A stretch of 61,603 nucleotides of DNA. Origin: Planctomycetota bacterium (GTDB taxonomy: Bacteria; Planctomycetota; JAJSAM01; JAJVHW01). The position numbers and the translations under genes are program-made. Positions 54,601 to 61,603 of the stretch are shown piece after piece (position 1 is the first letter of the stretch; every line of letters begins with the position of its first letter). The notes under the pieces are model-generated. The model saw only the letters and a list, made by a program, of their open reading frames with translations, was not told the DNA's origin and searched no databases. The DNA lies in assembly GCA_021776825.1 (NCBI GenBank), contig JAJFFG010000069.1, positions 1-61,603 of the forward strand, in the 5' to 3' direction.

Positions 54601-55191
54601 TTCGAAGGGGTTGGCGGTCCTGGCCGCCTGGACCATGTCCCGGGTCAGCAGTTCGAAGTGCAACCCGAACTTGTCGTGGAGTTCGTCCTGCCACTGCTCC
54701 GTCAGGCTTCCCGGCGACACGATCAGGCAGCGCTCAAGGTCGCCCCGGACCATCAACTCCTTGATGAGCAACCCGGCCATGATGGTCTTGCCCGCACCCG
54801 GATCGTCGGCGAGCAAGAAGCGCATGGGCTGGCGGGGCAGCATCTCCTCGTAGACCGCGCTGATCTGGTGCGGGAGCGGGTCGATGATCGAGGTGGTGAT
54901 GGCGAGGTACGGATCGAACAGCCAGGCCAGGTGGATGCGGTACGCCTCCGAGACAAGGCGGAGGAGCTCTCCGTCGCCGTCGAACGACCACGGTCGCCCG
55001 GCCTGGACCAACTCGAGCGTGGGCTCGTCGTCTCGGTAGACGAGCCGCGTCTGAGGCCGGCCTTGGACGTCCTCGTAGATGACCTCGAGCCCCTGATCGC
55101 CGAACCAGCGAATCGCCCGGACAGTTGCCACGCCGTCGGGGGCGAGCCCCCGAACGCGGGTTCCGGTCTGCAGATCCTCCAGCTTCGCCAT
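51670..55191 (-). CDS. SNF2-family helicase with C-terminal DUF3883 domain
   Basis: Protein of 1173 residues; ATG at 55191 with GAGG 5 nt upstream. SF2/SNF2 motifs run in order: ADDPGAGKTIMAG (near 130), VSPGSLTEQW, CDEAHRMSG (near 230), MTATPHNGKDEDF, and in the second lobe VVFSEFKDT, ANDAAGEGVNLQ and QRFGRIHRIGQ. A long coiled-coil segment (about 960-1010) precedes the C-terminal DUF3883, a PD-(D/E)XK-like fold (KLGYDVESRD...LFIEVKGRQ, about 1075-1115). It is the first gene of the operon. DUF3883-tailed SNF2 helicases are typical of DISARM-like and related defence loci; it probably translocates on foreign DNA. Confidence 0.88.
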   Translation of the reverse strand: MAKLEDLQTGTRVRGLAPDGVATVRAIRWFGDQGLEVIYEDVQGRPQTRLVYRDDEPTLELVQAGRPWSFDGDGELLRLVSEAYRIHLAWLFDPYLAITTSIIDPLPHQISAVYEEMLPRQPMRFLLADDPGAGKTIMAGLLIKELMVRGDLERCLIVSPGSLTEQWQDELHDKFGLHFELLTRDMVQAARTANPFEHHPCLIARMDQLSRNDELQERFKAAPDWDLIVCDEAHRMSGHYFGGEVKLTKRYRLGQTLGSHCRNFLLMTATPHNGKDEDFQLFLALLDGDRFEGKFRDGVHTADPSDLMRRMVKEDLFRFDGRPLFPERRSYTAQYDLTPGEAGLYAEVTDYVRDEMNRAERFVEQGEGKRRVNVGFALMTLQRRLASSPEAIFVSLKRRRARLEARLSEQRLLLKGRTVITGSGDSVLDVLDEESWDDLYDEAPQEEREDVESRLIDNATAAATIEELKIEIERLKQLEELARGVVRSGHDAKWNQLNDILDNPLMTDENGHRRKLVVFSEFKDTLAYLVRRIRNRLGRDEAVVEIHGSVTREERRKIIHAFMNDPEILVLVANDAAGEGVNLQRAHLMVNYDLPWNPNRLEQRFGRIHRIGQREVCHLWNLIAKDTREGHVYLRLLEKIEAEKEALGGKVYDVLGQLFDQKALRELLMEAVRYGSDPEVRARLDKSIDGAVDRERLEELLERRALVHDSIDTSRIQKLKEEMERAHARRLQPHFIQAFFLDAFPRLGGKIHRREEGRFEISHVPASIRERDRHIGMGAPVLKRYERVCFEKEHVDLQPRAELVCPGNPLLDATIDLTLERYGELLKRGAVLVDDDDARTTPRLLFYLEHAVQDGRRTRTGDFLTISKRLQFVEVGPDGLYRNAGAAPYLNYRPAEDAESELIADVLDGEWMRRDWDQDVMGYAISEVVPGHVEDVKQRRLALVGKVEQQVQARLTKEINYWDRRAQDLKEKERAGKRTRLPARVAQDRADRLADRLKLRLEELKKERHIVPGSPQVKGGALIIPAGLLAARRGDRPVSPDDGADAEARKRVELIAVDAVMAAERSLGREPRDRGDEKLGYDVESRDPESGSLLFIEVKGRQKDASHVTITKGEILFANNNPESHILGVVLVAGDDVDGPFYVRDFDYGQPGFAQTSASFRLKSLIDHGEEPA

Positions 55192-55330
55192 CGGTCCTCA
55201 CACTGCAGGGGCATCGTCGCCCCGGACCGCCAAGCGTTCACCGGCCGGGCTAAGCCGAGCGGCCCACCGTCGGGGATCATCGTAGCGGCGACACGCGCTC
55301 ACTCTCCACGCCTGGATTGGGTGACGCTGA

Positions 55331-55367
55331 AACACGTCGACAACTGCATGCACACAAGTCACGTGTT
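55331..55367. promoter_or_regulatory. Operator-like dyad upstream of the defence operon
   Basis: Outer arms AACACGT (55331-55337) and ACGTGTT (55361-55367), each flanked inward by GAC/GTC. The inner palindrome TGCATGCA (55345-55352) is almost concentric. It lies about 140 bp before the helicase start and just after the upstream gene's stop. It could be an operator or a factor-dependent terminator. Confidence 0.45.
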
Positions 55368-55424
55368 CGGAGCCCTGCCTCGCTCGCCGACCGACGACCG
55401 CACTGGGCGGCGGAGTGCGTCCGG

Positions 55425-57173
55425 CTAGCGCCGACGACGAGAGCCGGCCGTCGTCAGGTGCCCGCCGCAGTGACCAACCACGATTCGCTTGCGCTTTCGG
55501 TCGATGTCGAAATGGACACGCAGCAGTTTGGGGTCACGATTTCCGATCTTCACGTGCGGCGTGATGTCGAACACGTCACCGTCGAGCGACACCTGTCGAA
55601 GGGCCATCAACTTCGACTGCTTCTTGGTCGCCTTCGTCTCGGTCAGTGCCAACTCGAAGCCGCCGGAGCCCTGCTCGAACGCGTCGACCAGTTGAGGTCC
55701 CGACAGGTTCCGCTCGATGCACAACTCGGGGAGTATCGTCGCCACGGACGACAGACAGTCCCAGGCCGCTGCGATGTCGGTGAACTTCGAGTCATCTGCG
55801 GACGCCAGCGCCTCATCGGTGAAGATGATGTTGCCGGAGTGGACCTTCTGCAGCGTGTCCACGACCTGCCGGAGCGTCCTCGGCAGCTTCGTCAGGTGGT
55901 CGAGAGCGCTCGCCCGCGCAGCTTCTCTCTCTGCTCGGGTCGTCTGCTCCGCAGCCCACGCCTTGGCCGCACGGACGTCGCTCTCACCCTCGCGGGCCCG
56001 ATCGTCCGCCTCGCAGTAGCTGTCCTCTGCCGCCTCAAGCTTCAGCTCAAGCTCATCGATCTTCACGTCTCGCCGAGCCAACTGTTGCTCGACCGTCGAG
56101 ACCTGCATCTCAAGAGCCTTCGCGTACTCGGAGTCCGCCGAGTCCTTGGCGGTCTCTCGCAGCTTCGCAAGTCGCCGGCTCTGCCCCGCCAACGCGACAT
56201 CCTCAACAGTCCCGACCTGGTCGGCCGAGAGTCGCCGGTAGCGCCTGAGAATGCCGACGACGAGTTGCGATGACAGCTCACCGGGAGTGAGTTCAGCCAC
56301 GCGCTTCGCCGTGAAGTAGCGGTGCCGCCTCGCATCTCGATCCGACTTCAGGTCGACCTGCTCGCGGTAGACGCGGACCATGCCGCCCGTACAGCGGTGA
56401 GAGGAACTGAGCAGCCAACCGAGTTCCTCGTCGAGCTCCGGCGAGGTCGCGCAACAGACAACAGCCGCTCCGGCGAGCTTCCGGGCCAGAGCGCGGCAGT
56501 CGAGAGCGTTCTTGTCGCTCCCCGCACTCATCGAGGCGTAGATGATCGGGCACGCACGATCCGTGTCGATCAGCATGTCGCGCAACTGGTCGCCCTGGCC
56601 CGGCTCCAAGACGTGCGGTCGATCGGTCAGCAACGCCGAGCCGGCCCTCGCGTCCCAGCGCTTGGACCGGATGAACTGCGTGACGATGCCTGGCGCGGTC
56701 GGCTCAGGACCGTCGGGCTCCTCGCCGATGTACCCCGGCATCACCCAGTGGGAGAGCGTGACAACGAGCGTGCACGCACCCGCCGTCGAACTCGGGCCAA
56801 GCCCGACGTCGACGCCCCACTGCCGGAACGGGTACTCGGAGCACGGGTGCTCGTACCTCAGCGCCCACGGCAGGTCGCCGGCCGACTCGTCGAGTCCAGC
56901 GGCCGAGCGCGTCCTCACAACGAGCCGGCGCTTTCGTGGCGGCTTCCAGTCCCCGCCGCGAAAGAACCACTGCCGCTGGAGGTCGCTGGGTGGTCGGTCG
57001 AAGTCGAGCAGCCGCCGGAGCGATCCGCCCACCCACTTCCGAACCTCGCGAACGGCCAGCCCCCAACTGCTCGCGTCCCCGTCCGCCGCCTTCACCGTGA
57101 GGCGGCAGTGGTAGTGAAGGCGGGTACCGAGGTCAGACATCGTGGGTGGACCGAGGGATCGGAACCACGCCAT
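55425..57173 (-). CDS. Unknown coiled-coil protein, defence-island associated
   Basis: Protein of 582 residues from ATG 57173 (GAGGTGG upstream). The N-terminal half is a mixed alpha/beta domain (ALRYEHPCSEYPFRQWGVDVGLG, GIVTQFIRSKRWD, ACPIIYASM). Then comes RHRYFTAKRVAELTPGELSSQ, a coiled coil (about 345-440), and a short compact C-terminal domain (VFDITPHVKIGNRDPKLLRVHF...IVVGHCGGHLTT). I do not recognise a named family; the C-terminal piece has the look of a small domain repeated in various defence-associated proteins. It is on the same strand as the helicase operon, 233 bp ahead, so either co-regulated or its own unit. Confidence 0.7.
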   Translation of the reverse strand: MAWFRSLGPPTMSDLGTRLHYHCRLTVKAADGDASSWGLAVREVRKWVGGSLRRLLDFDRPPSDLQRQWFFRGGDWKPPRKRRLVVRTRSAAGLDESAGDLPWALRYEHPCSEYPFRQWGVDVGLGPSSTAGACTLVVTLSHWVMPGYIGEEPDGPEPTAPGIVTQFIRSKRWDARAGSALLTDRPHVLEPGQGDQLRDMLIDTDRACPIIYASMSAGSDKNALDCRALARKLAGAAVVCCATSPELDEELGWLLSSSHRCTGGMVRVYREQVDLKSDRDARRHRYFTAKRVAELTPGELSSQLVVGILRRYRRLSADQVGTVEDVALAGQSRRLAKLRETAKDSADSEYAKALEMQVSTVEQQLARRDVKIDELELKLEAAEDSYCEADDRAREGESDVRAAKAWAAEQTTRAEREAARASALDHLTKLPRTLRQVVDTLQKVHSGNIIFTDEALASADDSKFTDIAAAWDCLSSVATILPELCIERNLSGPQLVDAFEQGSGGFELALTETKATKKQSKLMALRQVSLDGDVFDITPHVKIGNRDPKLLRVHFDIDRKRKRIVVGHCGGHLTTAGSRRRR

Positions 57174-57831
57174 TGTCCACCTCGCTCCGACACGCAGCTA
57201 CTCGCTGGCGCGGAGATCGTCCAGCCGCCCGGCGGGCTCCCACTGACGTCCGCCAACGCGGAAACTGGCCGCGGACGCGCCGGCGCGGCGACAAGCGCCC
57301 AAGGCTCGCGGCGCACGCTCCGCCTCACGTTCACTCGTCATCTACCAATCAGCCTGGGCTGGCGCGCGCTTCGCGCCACGCCGAGCGCCACAACCCGGGA
57401 CGGCTCACGCACGCACAGACCTGCTGCGCCGGCGGGGTCGGAACGCGTCGCGAGAGTCCGCCACGACGCATCCGCGAGGTCGGAACACGGGGCGAACGCG
57501 CCTCTCCGCACGACGGTCGACGCCAGGACGGGCGGACGGTCCGCCGGACGGCGGTGTCGATCGCGGCACCACCCCGGTAAAGGCCCCGCCCGGAGTGCAG
57601 CACCAGATCCATGACGGATCCTTGAGTGCCGCACCTCCGCGCCCGCCTTCTAGTCGTGGCGGGCCCGGCAGACCGGAGACGCCCGCGCCATGGCCAGATC
57701 TCGGCTCCTTGCGTATGCGTTCATCCGCAACCCGACACGCGGTTCGCGGGTTGCTTCGGATGTGCGGAGCCGGCGAGGGGGCCGCCTCAGGTGGGTGCAC
57801 CGGACCGGCGTGGCGCTGCCTACCGCGACGA
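57174..57831. other. Gene-poor stretch with decayed or unknown sequence
   Basis: About 660 bp. Reading frames are arginine-rich without consistent codon bias. A frame at 57349-57612 (minus) starts with ATG after AAGGA and is codon-biased for about 32 codons, then loses the bias; it may be a gene remnant. Nothing identifiable. Confidence 0.4.
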
Positions 57832-59652
57832 TCACTCGTCAGAGTCGGCATGCATGACGAGTCGCTCAAGTTCGCCGGCGGCGTGCCTGTCGAGAAGACG
57901 CATCAATCCAGCGCCAACGTCGTCCCTAAACTCCGCCGGAGTTCCGCGCGTTTCTCGGTCAGCCCAGTCGTGGGGAAGGACTGTGAGCGCCACCAGATCG
58001 CCTGCCGAGAGCGTCCATGTATCGCTCTCCTGCTTACAGTGCGAGAACAGAGGTGGCAGATCCCCCACCCATTGCAGGAACGCGTCCAGACGCCGACGAA
58101 CACGCCCGCGCGCTGCTCCGGTCCACGCCATCGCGTCGCGTAGTGGGTGAGCAAGCGCGCGTGTCGCGTTCGACGGGATCTCCGTGTTCTCGAAGACGAT
58201 GCGCCACGTGGGTCGATCTCCCACAGTGAACGCGGCTCGAAACTCACCGAGGGACTGACGGCAGCGCGCACCGAACGCCTCGGCCCGGCGCCGAACCTCC
58301 ACGGCGCTGCGTAGTCCCTGAAGCGCTAGCCGTATCGACGTCAGGTGATCGACGAGGTCCTCGTGCAGCGCGGTCTCGGCCCGCAGCCCCCGGTGCGTCG
58401 CGATGAGTCGATCGAACCCCTCGCTGTCGCCCGCAGCCGCGTAGTCGCGTGCGATGTCACGCGCCTGATGCTCGCTACCGCTGCGAGACAGCCTGAAGTT
58501 CCGGTCGCTCGTACACGCGCGCTGAAACCGACCCGCGCGGAGTGTGATGATGCGCTGGAGGACTGCCCCCGCATCGTCCAGCGCCTCGTTCACGCACAGC
58601 ACTCGGCGCGAGAGCGGGGAGTCGCCGTCGCCGTGTCTCGCCAGTTGCGACTCGTAGATCTGCGTTGCATCCGGCGCGACAAGGACCACAGCGAGCAGTG
58701 CGTTGGTTCTCGCGGCGTCGAACAGGATCTGCCGCAGGTGCGCATCCCTGAACGAGTACCCGATCACGAGAAGTGCGATCTCGGTATCCGGCGCGCCGAG
58801 GGTCTGCGCCAGCTGTCGCATGCTGTGGGCGTATGGCGCGTCTTGCGCAGACTTCCTGGCCGGGTACACCAGCATTGGATCGCAGTCACCGCCGAACCAG
58901 CGGAGACGCCTTCCGTCCGTCTCAGTCGGTCGCAGTGGTGATCGGAAGTAGCCACCCAGATCGTCGCGGTACCAGAGGACGGAGCCGTGCAGCTTGTGTA
59001 GGCAGAAATCGATGTCCGGTTCTTCGAAGACCGAACTGTCCCACCGCACGCGGAAGCCGTCTTCCCACCTGAGGCCGTGACGTTCGCACAGCGCCTCGAT
59101 CCCGGTGTCGTAGTTCGTGGAGAACACCGTGACGCGCCCCTGCGTCCTTAGACCGATGAGGTTGTCCAAGTAGGCCATCTTGTCGGGCGCGAGGAACGCC
59201 TTCTCGCGGATGTGGCGTTCCGCGGCCAACTTCAGAATGCTGGCGATCGGGGCCGTCACCGGGAGCCGCGTGCGGCCGTGCAAGAGGGGATCGGAGTCCG
59301 GATCGGCGAGGCGAACGAGCGCCTCGTAGACCATCTCGATATCAGGCTGGACGTCGGCGAGATCCTGGTCGATCGCGTTCGGCGTGGCTGCGTCGACTCG
59401 TGCACTCGAGTACGCGGTCAGGAACTCCACCAAGTCGTTGTACGCGGCGAGAACCTCGGCGCCCTGCTGGAGACCTGCTCGCGTCTCCAGGTCTTCGCGA
59501 AGAGTCCCGACGAAGGCGCGCGTCAGCGGCACGTGGGCCGGCGCCGAGGCGCCGGCCCCCAGAAACACGACGGTTGAGCACTCGGCGACGCTCTCCGACG
59601 GCGGCGCTCCTTCTGCCGCGGGGGATGTGGTTCGCGCTCGTCGCTTGGCCAT
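57832..59652 (-). CDS. SIR2-domain protein, second copy type
   Basis: Protein of 606 residues from ATG 59652 (MAKRRARTT); ATG 59700 is possible. The SIR2 fold motifs are VVFLGAGASAPAHVPLT (about 45-60), VFSTNYDTGIEAL, LHKLHGSVLWYRDD with the catalytic-type His, and LLVIGYSFRDAHLRQIL. These match SIR2_2-type NADase-like defence proteins. The 300-residue C-terminus is alpha-helical and unassigned; the last part contains WRIVFENTEIPSNATRAL. It is not close in length or tail to the operon's SIR2 protein, so it is likely an independent defence gene or part of one with 55425-57173. Confidence 0.8.
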   Translation of the reverse strand: MAKRRARTTSPAAEGAPPSESVAECSTVVFLGAGASAPAHVPLTRAFVGTLREDLETRAGLQQGAEVLAAYNDLVEFLTAYSSARVDAATPNAIDQDLADVQPDIEMVYEALVRLADPDSDPLLHGRTRLPVTAPIASILKLAAERHIREKAFLAPDKMAYLDNLIGLRTQGRVTVFSTNYDTGIEALCERHGLRWEDGFRVRWDSSVFEEPDIDFCLHKLHGSVLWYRDDLGGYFRSPLRPTETDGRRLRWFGGDCDPMLVYPARKSAQDAPYAHSMRQLAQTLGAPDTEIALLVIGYSFRDAHLRQILFDAARTNALLAVVLVAPDATQIYESQLARHGDGDSPLSRRVLCVNEALDDAGAVLQRIITLRAGRFQRACTSDRNFRLSRSGSEHQARDIARDYAAAGDSEGFDRLIATHRGLRAETALHEDLVDHLTSIRLALQGLRSAVEVRRRAEAFGARCRQSLGEFRAAFTVGDRPTWRIVFENTEIPSNATRALAHPLRDAMAWTGAARGRVRRRLDAFLQWVGDLPPLFSHCKQESDTWTLSAGDLVALTVLPHDWADRETRGTPAEFRDDVGAGLMRLLDRHAAGELERLVMHADSDE

Positions 59653-59931
59653 GCGGGCGAGGATACGAGCCTGCGGCGACGCCGCGTTCGCCAGGCTCAT
59701 GGCGGATCGGGGACTGACACCAGGACGCGGCGCGGCGCGGCCGATGTCGGACTGACCACTGATGGGTCGATGACGGTGCCCACGCAGGTGTGGTCCGGCT
59801 CACACCGTCAGATCCGGTCCGCCGTGCGTCGCCTCCTCTGCACGCGCAAGCCTGCTCGCTGCCGCAGCCTCACGGCTCTCACACCGCGCGGAGTGATTCA
59901 CGCGGGGCAGACTCGGCGGACGGACGGTCCG

Positions 59932-60120
59932 CTATCGTCCGAACCGCTTGGCGATCCGGCTGTACACAATCAGCGTCCCGACGAACCCAAGGACGGCCGC
60001 GGCGAGGGCGACCTTCACATCGAAGTTGCTCACGTATCCCGCACCGATGAGTGAGATGCAGCCGATGAACGACGCAATCGCCCCTCCGACTCCACAGCCG
60101 ATCTTCCCCTGAGTTCCCAC
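59932..60120 (-). CDS. Tiny two-helix membrane protein
   Basis: Protein of 62 residues from a GTG at 60120, chosen because AGGAGGAG lies 4-5 nt upstream, the best ribosome-binding site in the neighbourhood. Two hydrophobic helices (GCGVGGAIASFIGCISLIGAGYV and VALAALVLGF-like VALAAAVLGFVGTLIVYS) are joined by a short NFDVK loop; the tail is basic. No family recognised. Small two-helix proteins next to NADase or nuclease genes are sometimes membrane effectors, but that is only suggestion. Confidence 0.6.
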   Translation of the reverse strand: MGTQGKIGCGVGGAIASFIGCISLIGAGYVSNFDVKVALAAAVLGFVGTLIVYSRIAKRFGR

Positions 60121-60514
60121 GAGTCTCCTCCTGCACTCGCATCGTAGATACGCGAACGTCACGTCTTGATCCACAGGAGTTCTGGAGGCTTGCGCTGTCA
60201 AGCGAAGCACTCCGGCCGCAGTAACACGGGGATGCTGTGACACGCGAACCACGTCCGGGCCAGAGATGCAGCGTCCAGCACGGTTGCACGCGGTTCATGC
60301 AGGTCAGCTGGACATCGACAGGGGGCCATGTCCGGCGTCGTCTCAGTGCCCCCTCACGCTACGCTCGCGCGAGAGCTATCGATACTCCTGGTGCGCCGGC
60401 GAGCTCAACGCTCCGTGTCGCTGGACGGAACCACCCCACACAACTCTCCTGGCATGAGGTCGCCGCGCGCAGAGTCGCGAAGCGCCGATGGTCGTCGCGT
60501 GATAACGTCCGAGC
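60121..60514. other. Divergent intergenic region
   Basis: About 390 bp between divergent genes, lower in coding bias. I see no gene, repeat or clear terminator in it. Confidence 0.4.
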
Positions 60515-61171
60515 ATGCCACTTGAGCTCCATCACATCGGCGAGGAGTTGACCGTCAAGCTGCTTGAGAGCCTCCACGAGACTGGTCGCCTCCGTCATGT
60601 CTCCTGCGCGGATTGCAAGAAGACACTCGCGGCGATCATCAAGAGCACGGTCGGCCACGTGGTCGCAGTCACGCCACAAGCACGCCCCCACGTGACGCTG
60701 AGCGACGGCACGTCCCCACGGATCGACGGCATGCACAAGATCGACGCCGTTGTGGTCGGCGACGAGTGCGCCCTTCCGTTCGAGGCCAAGCTCGGCACGA
60801 CGGCCCTCGCCTGGAGTCGTGTGAGCGGGGCGATCGGCGCAGGGTGCGAGCTACGAATCGAAGGATCCGGCCGCGCGCTCGACGGCAAGATGTGGTGCTT
60901 GCTCGCCCGGACGGGAGCCGCCAAGGGCGCAACTGTCTGCCTCGCCCATCCCCGTGGAGTGATCGTCGGCGCCCAGTGGGTCCTCGTCGCGCGCAGAGTC
61001 GTTCAGAGGAAGTGGCGACGACTCGATAGCGTTTTCAAACACTCGCACGTCATCGTGTTCGAGGATCTTGTTCGCGCGCTCAGGAGCCCCAGTGACGACT
61101 TCGATCGGATCGTTGCGATGACGGTGGCAGCGCCAGAGAGCGGATACCGCCAGAGTTGGGGGCTGCACTAG
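60515..61171 (+). CDS. Hypothetical protein, possible PD-(D/E)XK fold
   Basis: Protein of 218 residues starting MPLELHHIGEEL. A segment GMHKIDAVVVGDECALPFEAKLG (about 73-95) has the D...ExK spacing seen in PD-(D/E)XK nuclease folds, with a helix before and strands around it. Two Cys (SCADCKK) near residue 30 could bind metal. Family not recognised; nuclease function is inference only. It follows the defence genes and precedes a broken IS. Confidence 0.55.
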   Translation: MPLELHHIGEELTVKLLESLHETGRLRHVSCADCKKTLAAIIKSTVGHVVAVTPQARPHVTLSDGTSPRIDGMHKIDAVVVGDECALPFEAKLGTTALAWSRVSGAIGAGCELRIEGSGRALDGKMWCLLARTGAAKGATVCLAHPRGVIVGAQWVLVARRVVQRKWRRLDSVFKHSHVIVFEDLVRALRSPSDDFDRIVAMTVAAPESGYRQSWGLH

Positions 61172-61194
61172 TCGCGAGTGCGCTGCGCCGGCGC

Positions 61195-61478
61195 CGTTCT
61201 CATCAGTTCCCTCAGCGGCCTCCCGCAGGATCGAGATGTCCACGGCCTGATCAGCCAGGATCCGCTTGTGGCGGACGTCCTGGCGCTCGAGGTCCTCGGG
61301 CCGCTGCGCGCAGCCGAGTCGCAGGACGCCGTAGTTCCTTGCGCCACCGATGGTACGTCTGCTCCGCGACCTGGATCTGCCTGACGACATCGCGGACCGA
61401 GCGTCCTCCCCCCGAGCTCAATCTCCGCCGCCGCAGCTTCGCGATGATCTGCTCCGGCGCGTGCCTCCTCCTCGGCAC
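61195..61478 (-). pseudogene. IS3-family transposase orfA, frameshifted remnant
   Basis: Three frames together spell an IS3 OrfA: PRRRHAPEQIIAKLR, then AEIELGG in a second frame, then GRSVRDVVRQIQVAEQTYHRWRKE (the HTH), then in a third frame YGVLRLG...ILADQAVDISILREAAEG. At least two frameshifts inactivate it. OrfB does not follow; the hypothetical gene ending at 61171 occupies that place. It marks past transposition at the island's edge. Confidence 0.75.
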
Positions 61479-61603
61479 CTGCCGCCCCCTCTCTCCAACC
61501 GGATCCAAACCATGCTGGTCCGGTTCGCCACGGAACTCGGCCGAAGCCCGCTGCGCGCAGTGCCCCCGCGGGGAGTTCGTGCGGAATTTCCGCCATGAGG
61601 CGG

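Larger units (their letters stand above)
33211..61603. mobile_element. Putative genomic (defence) island beginning at tRNA-Pro
   Basis: Begins at tRNA-Pro with an adjacent serine recombinase. It then holds restriction, methylation, SIR2 and helicase genes, an extra tRNA and a broken IS. The right boundary and a second attachment site are not visible in the window, so the extent is inferred and more than one island may be nested. Confidence 0.45.

Noticed and set aside
42433..55191. Complete DISARM or BREX system
   Set aside because: No DUF1998 (DrmB), PLD (DrmC), PglZ, BrxL or BrxC-type gene is present; only the helicase/methylase logic is shared.
57349..57612. 87-residue minus-strand gene
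   Set aside because: Has a start and ribosome-binding site, but codon bias is lost after about 32 codons and no family is recognisable; kept only as possible remnant.

Overview
The window is about 61.6 kb of high-GC bacterial DNA. Glutamine synthetase of the eukaryote-like GSII class, a 1612-residue NAD-glutamate dehydrogenase, a DUF2079 membrane protein, a secreted FG-GAP/ASPIC (CRTAC1-like) lipoprotein and several large secreted proteins of unknown role, together with strong G/C bias at third codon positions, suggest a planctomycete-like bacterium. That assignment is inference; no rRNA or marker gene is present.

Positions 1 to about 33,000 look like ordinary chromosome. In order they hold: the FG-GAP/ASPIC lipoprotein; an overlapping three-gene set (polysaccharide deacetylase, helical protein, formyltransferase) for envelope sugars; galE; a small membrane protein; coupled serB-serA; a HEAT/toroid secreted protein; a GT2 glycosyltransferase; a membrane-anchored coiled-coil protein; a secreted thioredoxin-like protein whose frame crosses an in-frame TGA exactly where the first Cys of a CxxC should be (a probable selenoprotein, UxxC, with a bacterial SECIS-like hairpin); an alpha/beta-hydrolase-like protein; a VOC protein; a lipoprotein; DUF2079; glnII; NAD-GDH; msrA; and an UPF1-like helicase with a probable nuclease tail. 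Two mirrored clusters of palindromic repeats (17.6-18.5 kb and 22.66-23.78 kb) flank the DUF2079/glnII block.

At 33,133 lies tRNA-Pro(GGG). A large serine recombinase is encoded on the opposite strand and its frame runs antisense through the tRNA. From there to the right edge the content is accessory: a GmrSD-like DUF262/DUF1524 nuclease with Mrr_N-like domains, an imperfect tRNA-Met(CAT), and a defence island. The core of the island is a tightly overlapping five-gene operon on the minus strand (55,191 to 42,433): SNF2 helicase-DUF3883, DUF1156 DNA methyltransferase, DUF499 ATPase with an N-terminal HEPN-like domain, an HSP90-like (GHKL) ATPase, and a SIR2-domain protein. A second DUF1156 methyltransferase with a HEPN-like tail follows after a hairpin. 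Upstream sit an unknown coiled-coil protein, a second SIR2 protein, a tiny two-helix membrane protein, a possible PD-(D/E)XK protein and a broken IS3 orfA.

The helicase/DUF1156/DUF499 combination is a recognised defence-island module. I infer that the translationally coupled HSP90-like plus SIR2 pair adds an NAD-depleting or NAD-sensing arm to it, which would make the five-gene locus a composite modification/abortive-infection system. That operon and the UxxC selenoprotein are the two most interesting items here.
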